From: Flavobacterium sp.
Lineage (GTDB): Bacteria; Bacteroidota; Bacteroidia; Flavobacteriales; Flavobacteriaceae
Assembly (NCBI RefSeq): GCF_017744675.1
Contig: NZ_JAGIAV010000006.1
Location: forward strand, 392,763-456,762
Direction: 5' to 3'
DNA length: 64,000 nucleotides
Shown here: piece by piece, positions 37,323 through 44,703 of the stretch
Position numbering within the stretch: position 1 is the first letter of the stretch
How the letters are laid out: each line of letters begins with the position of its first letter
Program-made: the position numbers and the translations under genes
Notes under the pieces: model-generated
What the model saw: only the letters and a program-made list of their open reading frames with translations
The model's database searches: none
Told to the model about the DNA's origin: nothing

Positions 37323-37548
37323 TGTTGATAACTGTTTCTCATTTGTGATCAAAAAGGAGTAGGTTTTCATGTTGATAACTCCATATTAATTTTAAGGAAA
37401 CAGCTAGTTCCTTGTAAATTACAGATTATTATTTTCATGTTGATAAAATTTGCTCCAACCTGAATTTTTGAAGTTTTAAAACTGTTGATAATTGAGCAGA
37501 TTTTTAACATCTAAAACTGGACAAAAGAATAACTGTGGGCTAAATTTG
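37323..37548 (+). promoter_or_regulatory. nrdBA control region: four TGTTGATAA repeats and a promoter element
   Basis: TGTTGATAA occurs at 37323, 37370, 37438 and 37483, all in the same orientation; the middle two are part of TTTTCATGTTGATAA. It differs by one base from the DnaA box TGTGGATAA. TAAATTTG (37541-37548) fits the TAnnTTTG element, 84 bp before the nrdB start. The remaining sequence of the 776-bp gap 36857-37632 has no gene. DnaA control of nrd genes is known in E. coli; its presence here is inferred. Confidence 0.5.
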
Positions 37549-37632
37549 TAATTATAGAAATCACGCTATCACTCTCCCCAAAATAAGCGCTCGGATTTTT
37601 ATTTCAAAATAGTCACTTAAAACTCTCTATAT

Positions 37633-38607
37633 ATGTCAATATTCGATAAAAGAATCAATTATAAACCTTTTGAATATCCTGAGGTTCTGCAATTTACCGA
37701 AGCAATTAATAAAGCTTATTGGGTACACACTGAAGTAGATTTTACAGCCGATACGCAAGATTTTCATGCGCATTTAAATCTGGCTGAAAAAACCGCCATC
37801 AAAAATAGTCTATTGGCAATTGCCCAGATTGAGGTAGCCGTGAAAAGTTTTTGGGGTAATATATATGAGCATTTTCCGAAACCAGAATTCAACGGGTTAG
37901 GAACTACTTTTGCTGAATGCGAATTCAGACATTCAGAAGCATATTCTCGTTTGCTGGAAGTTTTAGGCTACAATGACGAATTTGAAAAACTATTGGAAGT
38001 TCCTGTAATACGCAGACGCGTAGATTATCTTTCGAATGTATTGAAAGACACAAAATCTCAGGACAACAGAAAATATATGGTTTCGCTGATTCTGTTCAGT
38101 ATCTTGATTGAAAATGTTTCCTTATTTAGCCAATTTGCCATTTTATTGTCATTCACAAGATTCAAAGGCTATATGAAGAATGTAAGCAATATTATCGCTT
38201 GGACTTCTATCGATGAGCAGATTCATGCTAATGGCGGAATTTATATCATTAATAAAATCCGTGAAGAATTTCCTGAGTATTTTGATGCAGAAACTTTAGA
38301 ATTGGTAAGAGAAACAGTTAAAGAATCAATTGGTGTTGAAGCAGATATTTTGGATTGGATTTTTGAAAATGGTGCGATTGAAACGATTAATAAAGAAGAT
38401 TTGGTAAACTTCATGAAATTTAGAATTGACGAAAGTTTGAAACAAATCAATATTGAAACGATTTTTAATGTTTCTCCAGAAGAATATTCAAAAATGACTT
38501 GGTTTGAAGAAGAAGTTTTTGCAAACAGTTTAGACGATTTCTTTGCTAAACGTCCAGTTGAATATACAAAACACGATAAAAGTATCACTGCAAACGATCT
38601 TTTCTAA
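37633..38607 (+). CDS. nrdB: Ribonucleoside-diphosphate reductase class I, beta subunit
   Basis: The 324-residue protein carries the diiron and tyrosyl-radical signature ECEFRHSEAY: E97, H100 and Tyr104 align with E115, H118 and Tyr122 of E. coli NrdB. IDEQIHANGG supplies the second iron-ligand pair. It generates the radical used by NrdA to make deoxynucleotides in the cytosol. No N-terminal ATP-cone is present, unlike some Bacteroidota NrdB proteins. It lies 17 bp upstream of nrdA, a beta-alpha gene order. The start MSIFDKRINY is the usual flavobacterial one. Confidence 0.96.
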   Translation: MSIFDKRINYKPFEYPEVLQFTEAINKAYWVHTEVDFTADTQDFHAHLNLAEKTAIKNSLLAIAQIEVAVKSFWGNIYEHFPKPEFNGLGTTFAECEFRHSEAYSRLLEVLGYNDEFEKLLEVPVIRRRVDYLSNVLKDTKSQDNRKYMVSLILFSILIENVSLFSQFAILLSFTRFKGYMKNVSNIIAWTSIDEQIHANGGIYIINKIREEFPEYFDAETLELVRETVKESIGVEADILDWIFENGAIETINKEDLVNFMKFRIDESLKQINIETIFNVSPEEYSKMTWFEEEVFANSLDDFFAKRPVEYTKHDKSITANDLF

Positions 38608-38624
38608 TACGAGCCCATTACAAT

Positions 38625-40319
38625 ATGAATACAATAGACACAAACCCAGCAAATAATTTTGAGCCACAAAACGACAGCAAAATGTGGTGGAAAAATTCTG
38701 AAAGCGAACAGATTTTAAACCGCGGTTATCTTTTGAAAGGAGAAACTGTAGAAGGAGCAATCGATAGAATTTGTACGGCCGCAGCAAGAAGGCTCTACAA
38801 ACCAGAATTGAAAGAATCTTTTGTAGAAATGATCGAAAGAGGCTGGATGAGTATTAGTTCGCCTGTTTGGGCCAATATGGGAACAGAAAGAGGACTGCCA
38901 ATTTCTTGTTTTAACGTACACGTTCCAGATAAGATTGAAGGAATTACGCATAAGCTTGGAGAAGTAATCATGCAAACCAAAATTGGTGGCGGAACGTCTG
39001 GTTATTTTGGCGAATTACGCGAACGCGGAAGTGCGGTAACAGACAACGGAAAGAGTAGTGGTGCAGTAAGTTTTATGAAACTTTTTGATACAGCAATGGA
39101 TACAATTTCGCAAGGCGGAGTTCGTCGCGGTGCTTTTGCTGCTTATTTGGATGTGGATCATGCGGATATCGAAGAATTTTTGAAAATTAAAAGTATCGGA
39201 AATCCAATTCAGAATTTGTTTACCGGAATCTGTGTGCCAGATTATTGGATGCAAGAGATGATTGATGGCGATACCGATAAAAGACAAATTTGGGCCAAAG
39301 TTTTAGAAAGCCGTCAGCAAAAAGGTTTGCCTTATATTTTCTTTAGCGATAATGTAAATAAAAATAAACCGCAAGTTTATAAAGATCAAAATCTAAGAAT
39401 CAATGCCAGTAATTTGTGCAGTGAGATTATGCTTCCGTCAACTCATGATGAATCATTTATTTGCTGTCTTTCTTCTATGAACTTAGAGTTATATGAAGAA
39501 TGGAAAGATACGGAAGCGGTTAAATTGGCAATTTTTTTCTTAGATGCTGTTTTGCAAGAATTCATCGAAAAAACAGAAGGCAACTATTATCTTTCTGCTG
39601 CTAATAAATTTGCCAAAAGACATCGCGCATTAGGTTTAGGAGTTTTAGGATGGCATTCTTATCTGCAGAAAAACATGATTCCGTTTGAAGGAATGGAAGC
39701 TAAAATGAAAACAACAGAAATTTTTAAACATATTAGTGATAAAGCCGATAAAGCGACGCAGGAATTAGCTAGAATTTATGGCGAGCCAGAATTGCTAAAA
39801 GGTTATGGAAGACGTAATACCACTACAATGGCAATTGCGCCAACAACATCTTCTTCTGCAATTTTAGGACAAACTTCTCCAGGAATTGAGCCTTTCAGCA
39901 GCAATTATTACAAAGCAGGATTGAGCAAAGGTAATTTTATGCGTAAAAACAAATACCTTAAAAAATTGCTTGAAGAAAAAGGCTTAGACAATGAAGAAAT
40001 CTGGAGAGGAATTATGCTAAACGGCGGAAGTGTACAGCATATATCGCAGCTTTCTCAAACAGAAAAAGATGTGTTTAAAACCTTTAAAGAAATTAGCCAG
40101 CTTGAAATTGTACAACAGGCTGCGATTCGTCAGAAATTTGTAGACCAAGGACAAAGTTTGAATCTTAATATTCCAGCTGAATTGCCAATTAAAGAAGTAA
40201 ACCGATTAATGATTGAAGCTTGGCAATTAGGAATCAAAAGTTTGTATTACCAAAGAAGCCAAAGTGTTTCTAAAGAATTAGTAACAAGCCTTGTTTCTTG
40301 CAGCAGCTGTGAATCATAA
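38625..40319 (+). CDS. nrdA: Ribonucleoside-diphosphate reductase class I, alpha subunit (no ATP cone)
   Basis: This is the catalytic subunit. Visible elements are ISCFNVHVPD with the first redox Cys, GGGTSGYFGELRERGS (specificity-site loop region), NASNLCSEIMLP with the thiyl-radical Cys and adjacent Asn/Glu, ICCLSSMNLELY with the partner Cys, KSLYYQRSQS with the stacked tyrosines of the radical path, and a C-terminal CSSCES pair for thioredoxin. At 564 residues it is about 200 shorter than E. coli NrdA and starts directly in the catalytic domain, lacking the ATP-cone activity site. It is followed by a terminator. Confidence 0.96.
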   Translation: MNTIDTNPANNFEPQNDSKMWWKNSESEQILNRGYLLKGETVEGAIDRICTAAARRLYKPELKESFVEMIERGWMSISSPVWANMGTERGLPISCFNVHVPDKIEGITHKLGEVIMQTKIGGGTSGYFGELRERGSAVTDNGKSSGAVSFMKLFDTAMDTISQGGVRRGAFAAYLDVDHADIEEFLKIKSIGNPIQNLFTGICVPDYWMQEMIDGDTDKRQIWAKVLESRQQKGLPYIFFSDNVNKNKPQVYKDQNLRINASNLCSEIMLPSTHDESFICCLSSMNLELYEEWKDTEAVKLAIFFLDAVLQEFIEKTEGNYYLSAANKFAKRHRALGLGVLGWHSYLQKNMIPFEGMEAKMKTTEIFKHISDKADKATQELARIYGEPELLKGYGRRNTTTMAIAPTTSSSAILGQTSPGIEPFSSNYYKAGLSKGNFMRKNKYLKKLLEEKGLDNEEIWRGIMLNGGSVQHISQLSQTEKDVFKTFKEISQLEIVQQAAIRQKFVDQGQSLNLNIPAELPIKEVNRLMIEAWQLGIKSLYYQRSQSVSKELVTSLVSCSSCES

Positions 40320-40324
40320 AATCT

Positions 40325-40358
40325 AAAGCCGAATCTAAATTTAAGATTCGGCTTTTTT
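40325..40358 (+). terminator. Rho-independent terminator after nrdA
   Basis: AAAGCCGAATCT (40325-40336) and AGATTCGGCTTT (40344-40355) form a 12-bp stem followed by TTTT. It begins 6 bp after the stop. Confidence 0.92.
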
Positions 40359-40436
40359 ATTAAAATGGGTTGAAATGTTTCTCGCAGATTTGGCAGATTA
40401 AACAGATTTTTTTTAGTAAAGGTATTTTTGTGTAGT

Positions 40437-40551
40437 TTGTCATTCCGAGGAACGAGGAATCTCACTAGAAATTCCGTAATTTATTTCCATGCAGTTTGTC
40501 ATGTCGACGAAGGAGACATCTCCGCAAGTAACTCCGCAATCAAAGTAAAAA
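40437..40551. repeat. Degenerate dispersed repeat
   Basis: Two related segments, TTTGTCATTCCGAGGAACGA and GTTTGTCATGTCGACGAAGG, occur within 115 bp and resemble the arms of the 31-bp inverted repeat at 31169-31274. The region is non-coding and lies between nrdA and the convergent Crp-like gene. Confidence 0.5.
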
Positions 40552-41124
40552 TCAAACCTTCGACTTCAACCTACTCAAAGTTTCTTGAGAAATATTAATA
40601 TAAGAAGCCACAATTTTATTCGGAAGTCGTTTCACAATCGCAGGATTTATTTTTAAAAGCTGATGGTATCTTTCCAAAGCATCCATAGTAGTAAAAGACA
40701 TCAAGCGATTAGTATTATTCACATACGCTTTTTCTAGATAATTGCTGTAAAACTCGCGCCATTGCGGAATAATTTTCATTAAATGATTAAAATCTTCGTG
40801 AGAAATAGTCAATAATTCCGATTTTTCAACAACCTGGATATTTTCTGCCGCTGGCATTTTAGTAATAAAACTGACCAAAGCTGTAGCAAACTGATTTTCA
40901 AAAGCTATATATCTTGTAACATCTTTCCCCTCTTCATTGATAAAAAAGATTCTCAAACAGCCTTTTGCAACAAAAAAAGTCTCGTGGCTAATTTGACCTT
41001 GAGCCAGCAAAATCTCATTTTTTCCTTTTTTTACATGTTTAAAATAGGAGAGAATAGTTTCTAAATCTTGATCAGAAACGTCAATGCTTTTTCGAATGGA
41101 ATTGCCAAGCTGTTCGTATATCAT
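40552..41124 (-). CDS. Crp/Fnr-family transcriptional regulator
   Basis: The 190-residue protein has an N-terminal cyclic-nucleotide-binding-type beta roll (EILLAQGQISHETFFVAKGC, GKDVTRYIAFENQFATAL) and a short C-terminal helix-turn-helix (VASYINISQETLSRLKSK). The Arg/Glu cAMP pocket is not clearly conserved, so the effector is unknown. Its start codon follows the ribB stop directly, so the two genes form an operon with tight coupling. Many similar one-domain regulators occur in Flavobacterium; no target can be inferred. Confidence 0.88.
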   Translation of the reverse strand: MIYEQLGNSIRKSIDVSDQDLETILSYFKHVKKGKNEILLAQGQISHETFFVAKGCLRIFFINEEGKDVTRYIAFENQFATALVSFITKMPAAENIQVVEKSELLTISHEDFNHLMKIIPQWREFYSNYLEKAYVNNTNRLMSFTTMDALERYHQLLKINPAIVKRLPNKIVASYINISQETLSRLKSKV

Positions 41125-41787
41125 TTAATTATAATCTCTAACGAATTTGCGGTAATAAATAATATCTTCAATTGATAAAACTACCAAATCGTGTTCTTGT
41201 GCAAAGCTAATGATTTTGTCTAGTTTCGCCATGCTTCCGTCTTCGTTCATCAATTCGCAAAGAACGGCTTCGGGCTGTAAACCGGCTAATTTCATTAAAT
41301 CAACGCTTCCTTCTGTGTGGCCATTTCTCTCTAAAACGCCTTTGTCATTCGCTCTAAGCGGAAAAATATGCCCAGGTCTTGCCAAATCTTCTGGTTTTGA
41401 ATTTGCTGCAATTGCTGTTTTTATTGTGGTAATTCGATCCTTTGCAGAAACGCCAGTTGTTACTCCGTTTTTAGCTTCGATTGTAATGGTAAATGGAGTT
41501 TGAAAACTGCTTGTATTTTCTTTTACCATGTATGGAAGTTCCAATTGGTCTGCTTTTTCATTAGTTAAACAAAGACATACAATGCCGCTGCATTCCCGAA
41601 TCATTAATGCCATATCTTGAACATTCATATGATGAGCAGAAAATATGAGATCGCCTTCGTTTTCGCGATTTTCATCATCGGTTACTAGAACACCTTTTCC
41701 GTTTTTAAGTTGCTCTAAAGCATTTTCAACACGTTCTTTACTTGAAATTCCAAATTGCACCAACGGACTTAATTCTGTACTTATCAT
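41125..41787 (-). CDS. ribB: 3,4-dihydroxy-2-butanone-4-phosphate synthase
   Basis: The 220-residue enzyme converts ribulose 5-phosphate to the four-carbon unit of riboflavin. It contains DDENRENEGDLIFSA (acidic loop for magnesium), CSGIVCLCLT, GVTTGVSAKDRITTI, RPGHIFPLRA and GHTEGSVDLMKLAGLQP. No GTP cyclohydrolase II domain is fused. The start at 41787 is preferred to 41817 because MISTELSPLVQFG fits the family N-terminus. No FMN riboswitch is recognisable upstream. TAGATTTG on the minus strand at 41822-41815 may be its promoter element, although the nearest TTTG lies only 14 nt further upstream. The following Crp-like gene is contiguous. Confidence 0.95.
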   Translation of the reverse strand: MISTELSPLVQFGISSKERVENALEQLKNGKGVLVTDDENRENEGDLIFSAHHMNVQDMALMIRECSGIVCLCLTNEKADQLELPYMVKENTSSFQTPFTITIEAKNGVTTGVSAKDRITTIKTAIAANSKPEDLARPGHIFPLRANDKGVLERNGHTEGSVDLMKLAGLQPEAVLCELMNEDGSMAKLDKIISFAQEHDLVVLSIEDIIYYRKFVRDYN

Positions 41788-41963
41788 AAAAGCTTTTTTA
41801 GAAATAATAAGCAACAAATCTAAAGTTGTTTATAGCCAAAAAGTTTGACATAAGTCAATAAATTGGCATCTATATTTTTTAAAGGTAATTTAATTTAGTT
41901 GTTATAAAATCTTAATTTAGTACCCAAATTTTATAATTCAAAATCTAATAAACACCACCTCAA

Positions 41964-43568
41964 ATGGAGAATATTACCGTTATTATAATGCTGCTTTTTG
42001 GCGTTGCTTTTCTTAGCCTTGTTAGTAAAAGATATAATTTCCCAATTCCGATTGTTTTGGTTTTGTGCGGTGTTGTTATTAGTATTGTTCCTGGGCTTCC
42101 GGTAATTGCTCTGAGTCCAGAAATTGTGTTTATTATATTTCTGCCGCCTCTGCTGTATCACGCGGCGTGGCATACCAGCTGGTCTGATTTTAAGCAATCT
42201 ATACGTCCGATCACTTTTGCTGCCGTTGGTCTGGTATTTTTTACCACTGGATTAGTTGCAGTTTTTGCCCATTGGCTTATTGATGATATGTCTTGGCCGT
42301 TGGCTTTTTTACTGGGCGCTATTGTTTCGCCTCCCGATGCGGTTTCTGCAACTGCTATTACAAAAGGTTTAGGGCTTAATCCGCGATTAATTGCTATTCT
42401 GGAAGGAGAAAGTTTGGTAAATGACGCTAGTGGTCTTGTTGCCTACAAATATGCGCTAACAGCTATTACAGCAGGCAATTTTGTTTTGTGGCAAGCAGGA
42501 TTAAATTTTGTCTTGATGTCAGCTCTAGGTATAGCAGTAGGTCTTGTGGTTGGTTTAATAATGTATTATATCCATAAAAGATTTGTTTGCGATGATATTA
42601 TTGAAGTTACGCTCACGCTATTGACTCCATTTGCTTCTTATCTAATTGCAGAGCATTTTGAAGGTTCGGGAGTTTTGGCTGTTGTAACTACGGGGCTTTT
42701 TCTTGCGGCGCGATCGGGAACGATTTTTTCTCATGAAAGCCGAATTATGACTAACACAATTTGGGATGTGTTGAATAATATTTTGAATGGATTAATTTTT
42801 ATTTTAATCGGACTTCAATTGAGACAGATTATTGAAGGGATCAGCAATTACTCTGGAAATTCATTATTTATTTGGGGAGCTGTTATCAGTATTGTGGTGA
42901 TTTTAGTTCGTTTTTTATGGGTGGTTCCCGCTACAATGCTTCCGAGATTTTTTAGCAAAAGAATTCGAGAAAAAGAAGAATTTGATTATCGCAATATGAT
43001 CATTTTTGGCTGGTCGGGAATGCGTGGTGTAGTTTCTATGGCTGCGGCTTTGGCGCTTCCGCTAATGTTGAATAAAACAGAAGCATTTCCGCTTCGAAAT
43101 TTAATTATATACTTAGTTTTCTGCGTTATACTTTCAACTTTGGTGATACAAGGGCTTACGCTTCCCTGGCTTATTAAAAAGCTGAAAATCGAGCGTTATT
43201 CTATATTGGCAGAAGAATATAACATCAGAAATGTTATTGTGTCGGAAACTATCGCGCATATAGAAGATAATTTCTCTTTGTTGAATGATGAACTCCTCCA
43301 TAACATTAAAAGTAAATACGAAGTAAAATTCAATCGCTTGCAAAAAACAGAACTTCCTGCCAATTTCTTCGGAAACGGAAAACTTCTTGGTGGTGAAATT
43401 TTTAATGATTTTACTAAAATTCAAATTGATCTGCTTAATGTGGAACGATCAAAACTTGAATCTATGCATAAGTCAGGTTCTGTAAACGAAGAAATCTTCC
43501 GTAAAATAGAAAAAGAACTCGATTTGGAAGAGACACGCTTGTGGATGGAAATGTATGAGGAAAATTAA
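41964..43568 (+). CDS. CPA1-family Na+/H+ antiporter
   Basis: The 534-residue membrane protein has about 12 hydrophobic helices and the CPA1 signatures FLPPLLYHAAW, GAIVSPPDAVSATAI and EGESLVNDASGLVAYK, including the acidic residues of the ion site. SGMRGVVSMAAALALP matches the conserved late helix. A hydrophilic tail of about 120 residues (from about 415) is probably cytosolic and regulatory. It would exchange Na+ or K+ for protons across the inner membrane. It ends in a strong hairpin terminator and is convergent with the thioesterase gene. Confidence 0.94.
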   Translation: MENITVIIMLLFGVAFLSLVSKRYNFPIPIVLVLCGVVISIVPGLPVIALSPEIVFIIFLPPLLYHAAWHTSWSDFKQSIRPITFAAVGLVFFTTGLVAVFAHWLIDDMSWPLAFLLGAIVSPPDAVSATAITKGLGLNPRLIAILEGESLVNDASGLVAYKYALTAITAGNFVLWQAGLNFVLMSALGIAVGLVVGLIMYYIHKRFVCDDIIEVTLTLLTPFASYLIAEHFEGSGVLAVVTTGLFLAARSGTIFSHESRIMTNTIWDVLNNILNGLIFILIGLQLRQIIEGISNYSGNSLFIWGAVISIVVILVRFLWVVPATMLPRFFSKRIREKEEFDYRNMIIFGWSGMRGVVSMAAALALPLMLNKTEAFPLRNLIIYLVFCVILSTLVIQGLTLPWLIKKLKIERYSILAEEYNIRNVIVSETIAHIEDNFSLLNDELLHNIKSKYEVKFNRLQKTELPANFFGNGKLLGGEIFNDFTKIQIDLLNVERSKLESMHKSGSVNEEIFRKIEKELDLEETRLWMEMYEEN

Positions 43569-43621
43569 TTTTCTGAAATTCCAATTTTTTGAAATTCCAA
43601 ATTCCAAGGAATAACTATATC

Positions 43622-43662
43622 AAGCTTTGTCAAAGTTTAGAACTTTGACAAAGCTTTTTCTT
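43622..43662 (+). terminator. Strong terminator after the antiporter gene
   Basis: AAGCTTTGTCAAAGTT (43622-43637) and AACTTTGACAAAGCTT (43641-43656) pair perfectly over 16 bp around TAG, then TTTCTTTTTT. It lies between convergent genes; the T tract favours the plus direction. Confidence 0.93.
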
Positions 43663-43664
43663 TT

Positions 43665-44108
43665 TTAGTTTGGAATCTTTACGTCACTGATAGCCAGATT
43701 AGCACTAGCTTGTGCCATTATTTTAGAAGAATTTTTATTGATCACTTCTGCTTTAATGTTTATAATCGTTTTTCCTAGTTTTTCTAGTTTCGTTCTAACG
43801 ATTACCGTTTGGTTTTCGAAAGCAGGATTAAAATAATCGATATATAGATTGATTGTCGGATAAAATTTTTCGAGCCCTAAAACCATAAAATTTACACCAA
43901 TGCAATCGTCTATCATTCCCGCTGTAACGCCTCCATGAAGCATCCCGACAGGATTCGTCATTTCTTTTCTAACTTCAAACTCAAATTCTACTGCTTTTTC
44001 TTCAACAGAAATTACTTTTCCGTTTAACCAATGTGCGAAAGGAGAAGGGCTTCCTGTAAAATGTTTCCCAATATAACTTTGAAGAAATTGTAATCTTTTA
44101 TTTTCCAT
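43665..44108 (-). CDS. PaaI-type hotdog thioesterase
   Basis: The 147-residue protein shows the hotdog thioesterase motif NPVGMLHGGVTAGMIDDCIGV, with the HGG turn and the catalytic-type Asp/Glu on the long helix, and TINLYIDYFNPAFENQTVIV for the beta-sheet. Members hydrolyse acyl- or aryl-CoA thioesters in the cytosol. It is divergently paired with an HxlR regulator, and the shared region has two operators, one over its own -33 element. The CoA substrate is not identifiable. Confidence 0.9.
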   Translation of the reverse strand: MENKRLQFLQSYIGKHFTGSPSPFAHWLNGKVISVEEKAVEFEFEVRKEMTNPVGMLHGGVTAGMIDDCIGVNFMVLGLEKFYPTINLYIDYFNPAFENQTVIVRTKLEKLGKTIINIKAEVINKNSSKIMAQASANLAISDVKIPN

Positions 44109-44142
44109 TAATTATGCTTTTTACTGATTTTATAATATGCAA

Positions 44143-44221
44143 TTTGTTTTGTTTTAGAATATTAAATAAATTTGCTTGCATTTTGCAAGTGCAAATATAT
44201 TAATCGCTTGCAAAACGCAAG
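44143..44221. promoter_or_regulatory. Divergent promoters with two identical-half-site operators
   Basis: Plus promoter: TTTG 44143-44146, 20 nt, TAAATTTG 44167-44174. Minus promoter: TTG at 44220-44218, 18 nt, TATATTTG at 44199-44192. Two palindromes CTTGC-N5-GCAAG lie at 44175-44189 and 44207-44221, 32 bp apart. The second covers the minus-strand upstream element; the first covers the start regions of both transcripts. This fits repression of both genes by the HxlR protein. Confidence 0.75.
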
Positions 44222-44241
44222 TTAATTTTTAATTTATTTTT

Positions 44242-44652
44242 ATGGCTTCTTCAAAAAAAAGATCAGATTGTCCAATAAATACTTCTTTAGAAATATGGGG
44301 AGATAAATGGTCATTGCTGATTATTAGAGATTTGATGTTTAAGAAACAATGCACGTATGGCGATTTTTTAAAATCGAAAGAAAAGATTGCGACTAATATT
44401 TTAGCAAGCAGACTTCTGGTTTTAGAAGAAAATGATCTTATAATTAAATTAGACCACCCAGAAAGTAAAGCCAAAGTTTTGTATCAATTGACAGAAAAAG
44501 GAATTGAACTTTTCCCTGTTTTAGTTGAAATAAGTTTATGGGCCGAGAAATACTATGAAATTCCGGAAGAAAGAAAAAGTTTGCTCGAAAAAGCAAAACA
44601 AGACAAAGTAGCCTTTATAGAAAAAGGAATTAGAAAGCTGAAAGAGCTATAA
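44242..44652 (+). CDS. HxlR-family transcriptional regulator
   Basis: The 136-residue winged-helix protein reads SDCPINTSLEIWGDKWSLLI at the N-terminus, the HxlR signature with a conserved Cys at residue 10, then YGDFLKSKEKIATNILASRL in the DNA-binding region. It is transcribed away from a PaaI-type thioesterase and probably controls both genes through the twin CTTGC-N5-GCAAG operators. Cys10 could sense electrophiles as in YodB/HypR, but this is inferred from family knowledge. Confidence 0.92.
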   Translation: MASSKKRSDCPINTSLEIWGDKWSLLIIRDLMFKKQCTYGDFLKSKEKIATNILASRLLVLEENDLIIKLDHPESKAKVLYQLTEKGIELFPVLVEISLWAEKYYEIPEERKSLLEKAKQDKVAFIEKGIRKLKEL

Positions 44653-44703
44653 TTATTAATTTTCTTCTTCAGCTAAAAATCATAGACCACTAAGAATTCA
44701 CTA

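Noticed and set aside
41788..41963. FMN riboswitch upstream of ribB
   Set aside because: No conserved RFN-element sequence or multi-stem architecture could be found in the 176 bp leader.
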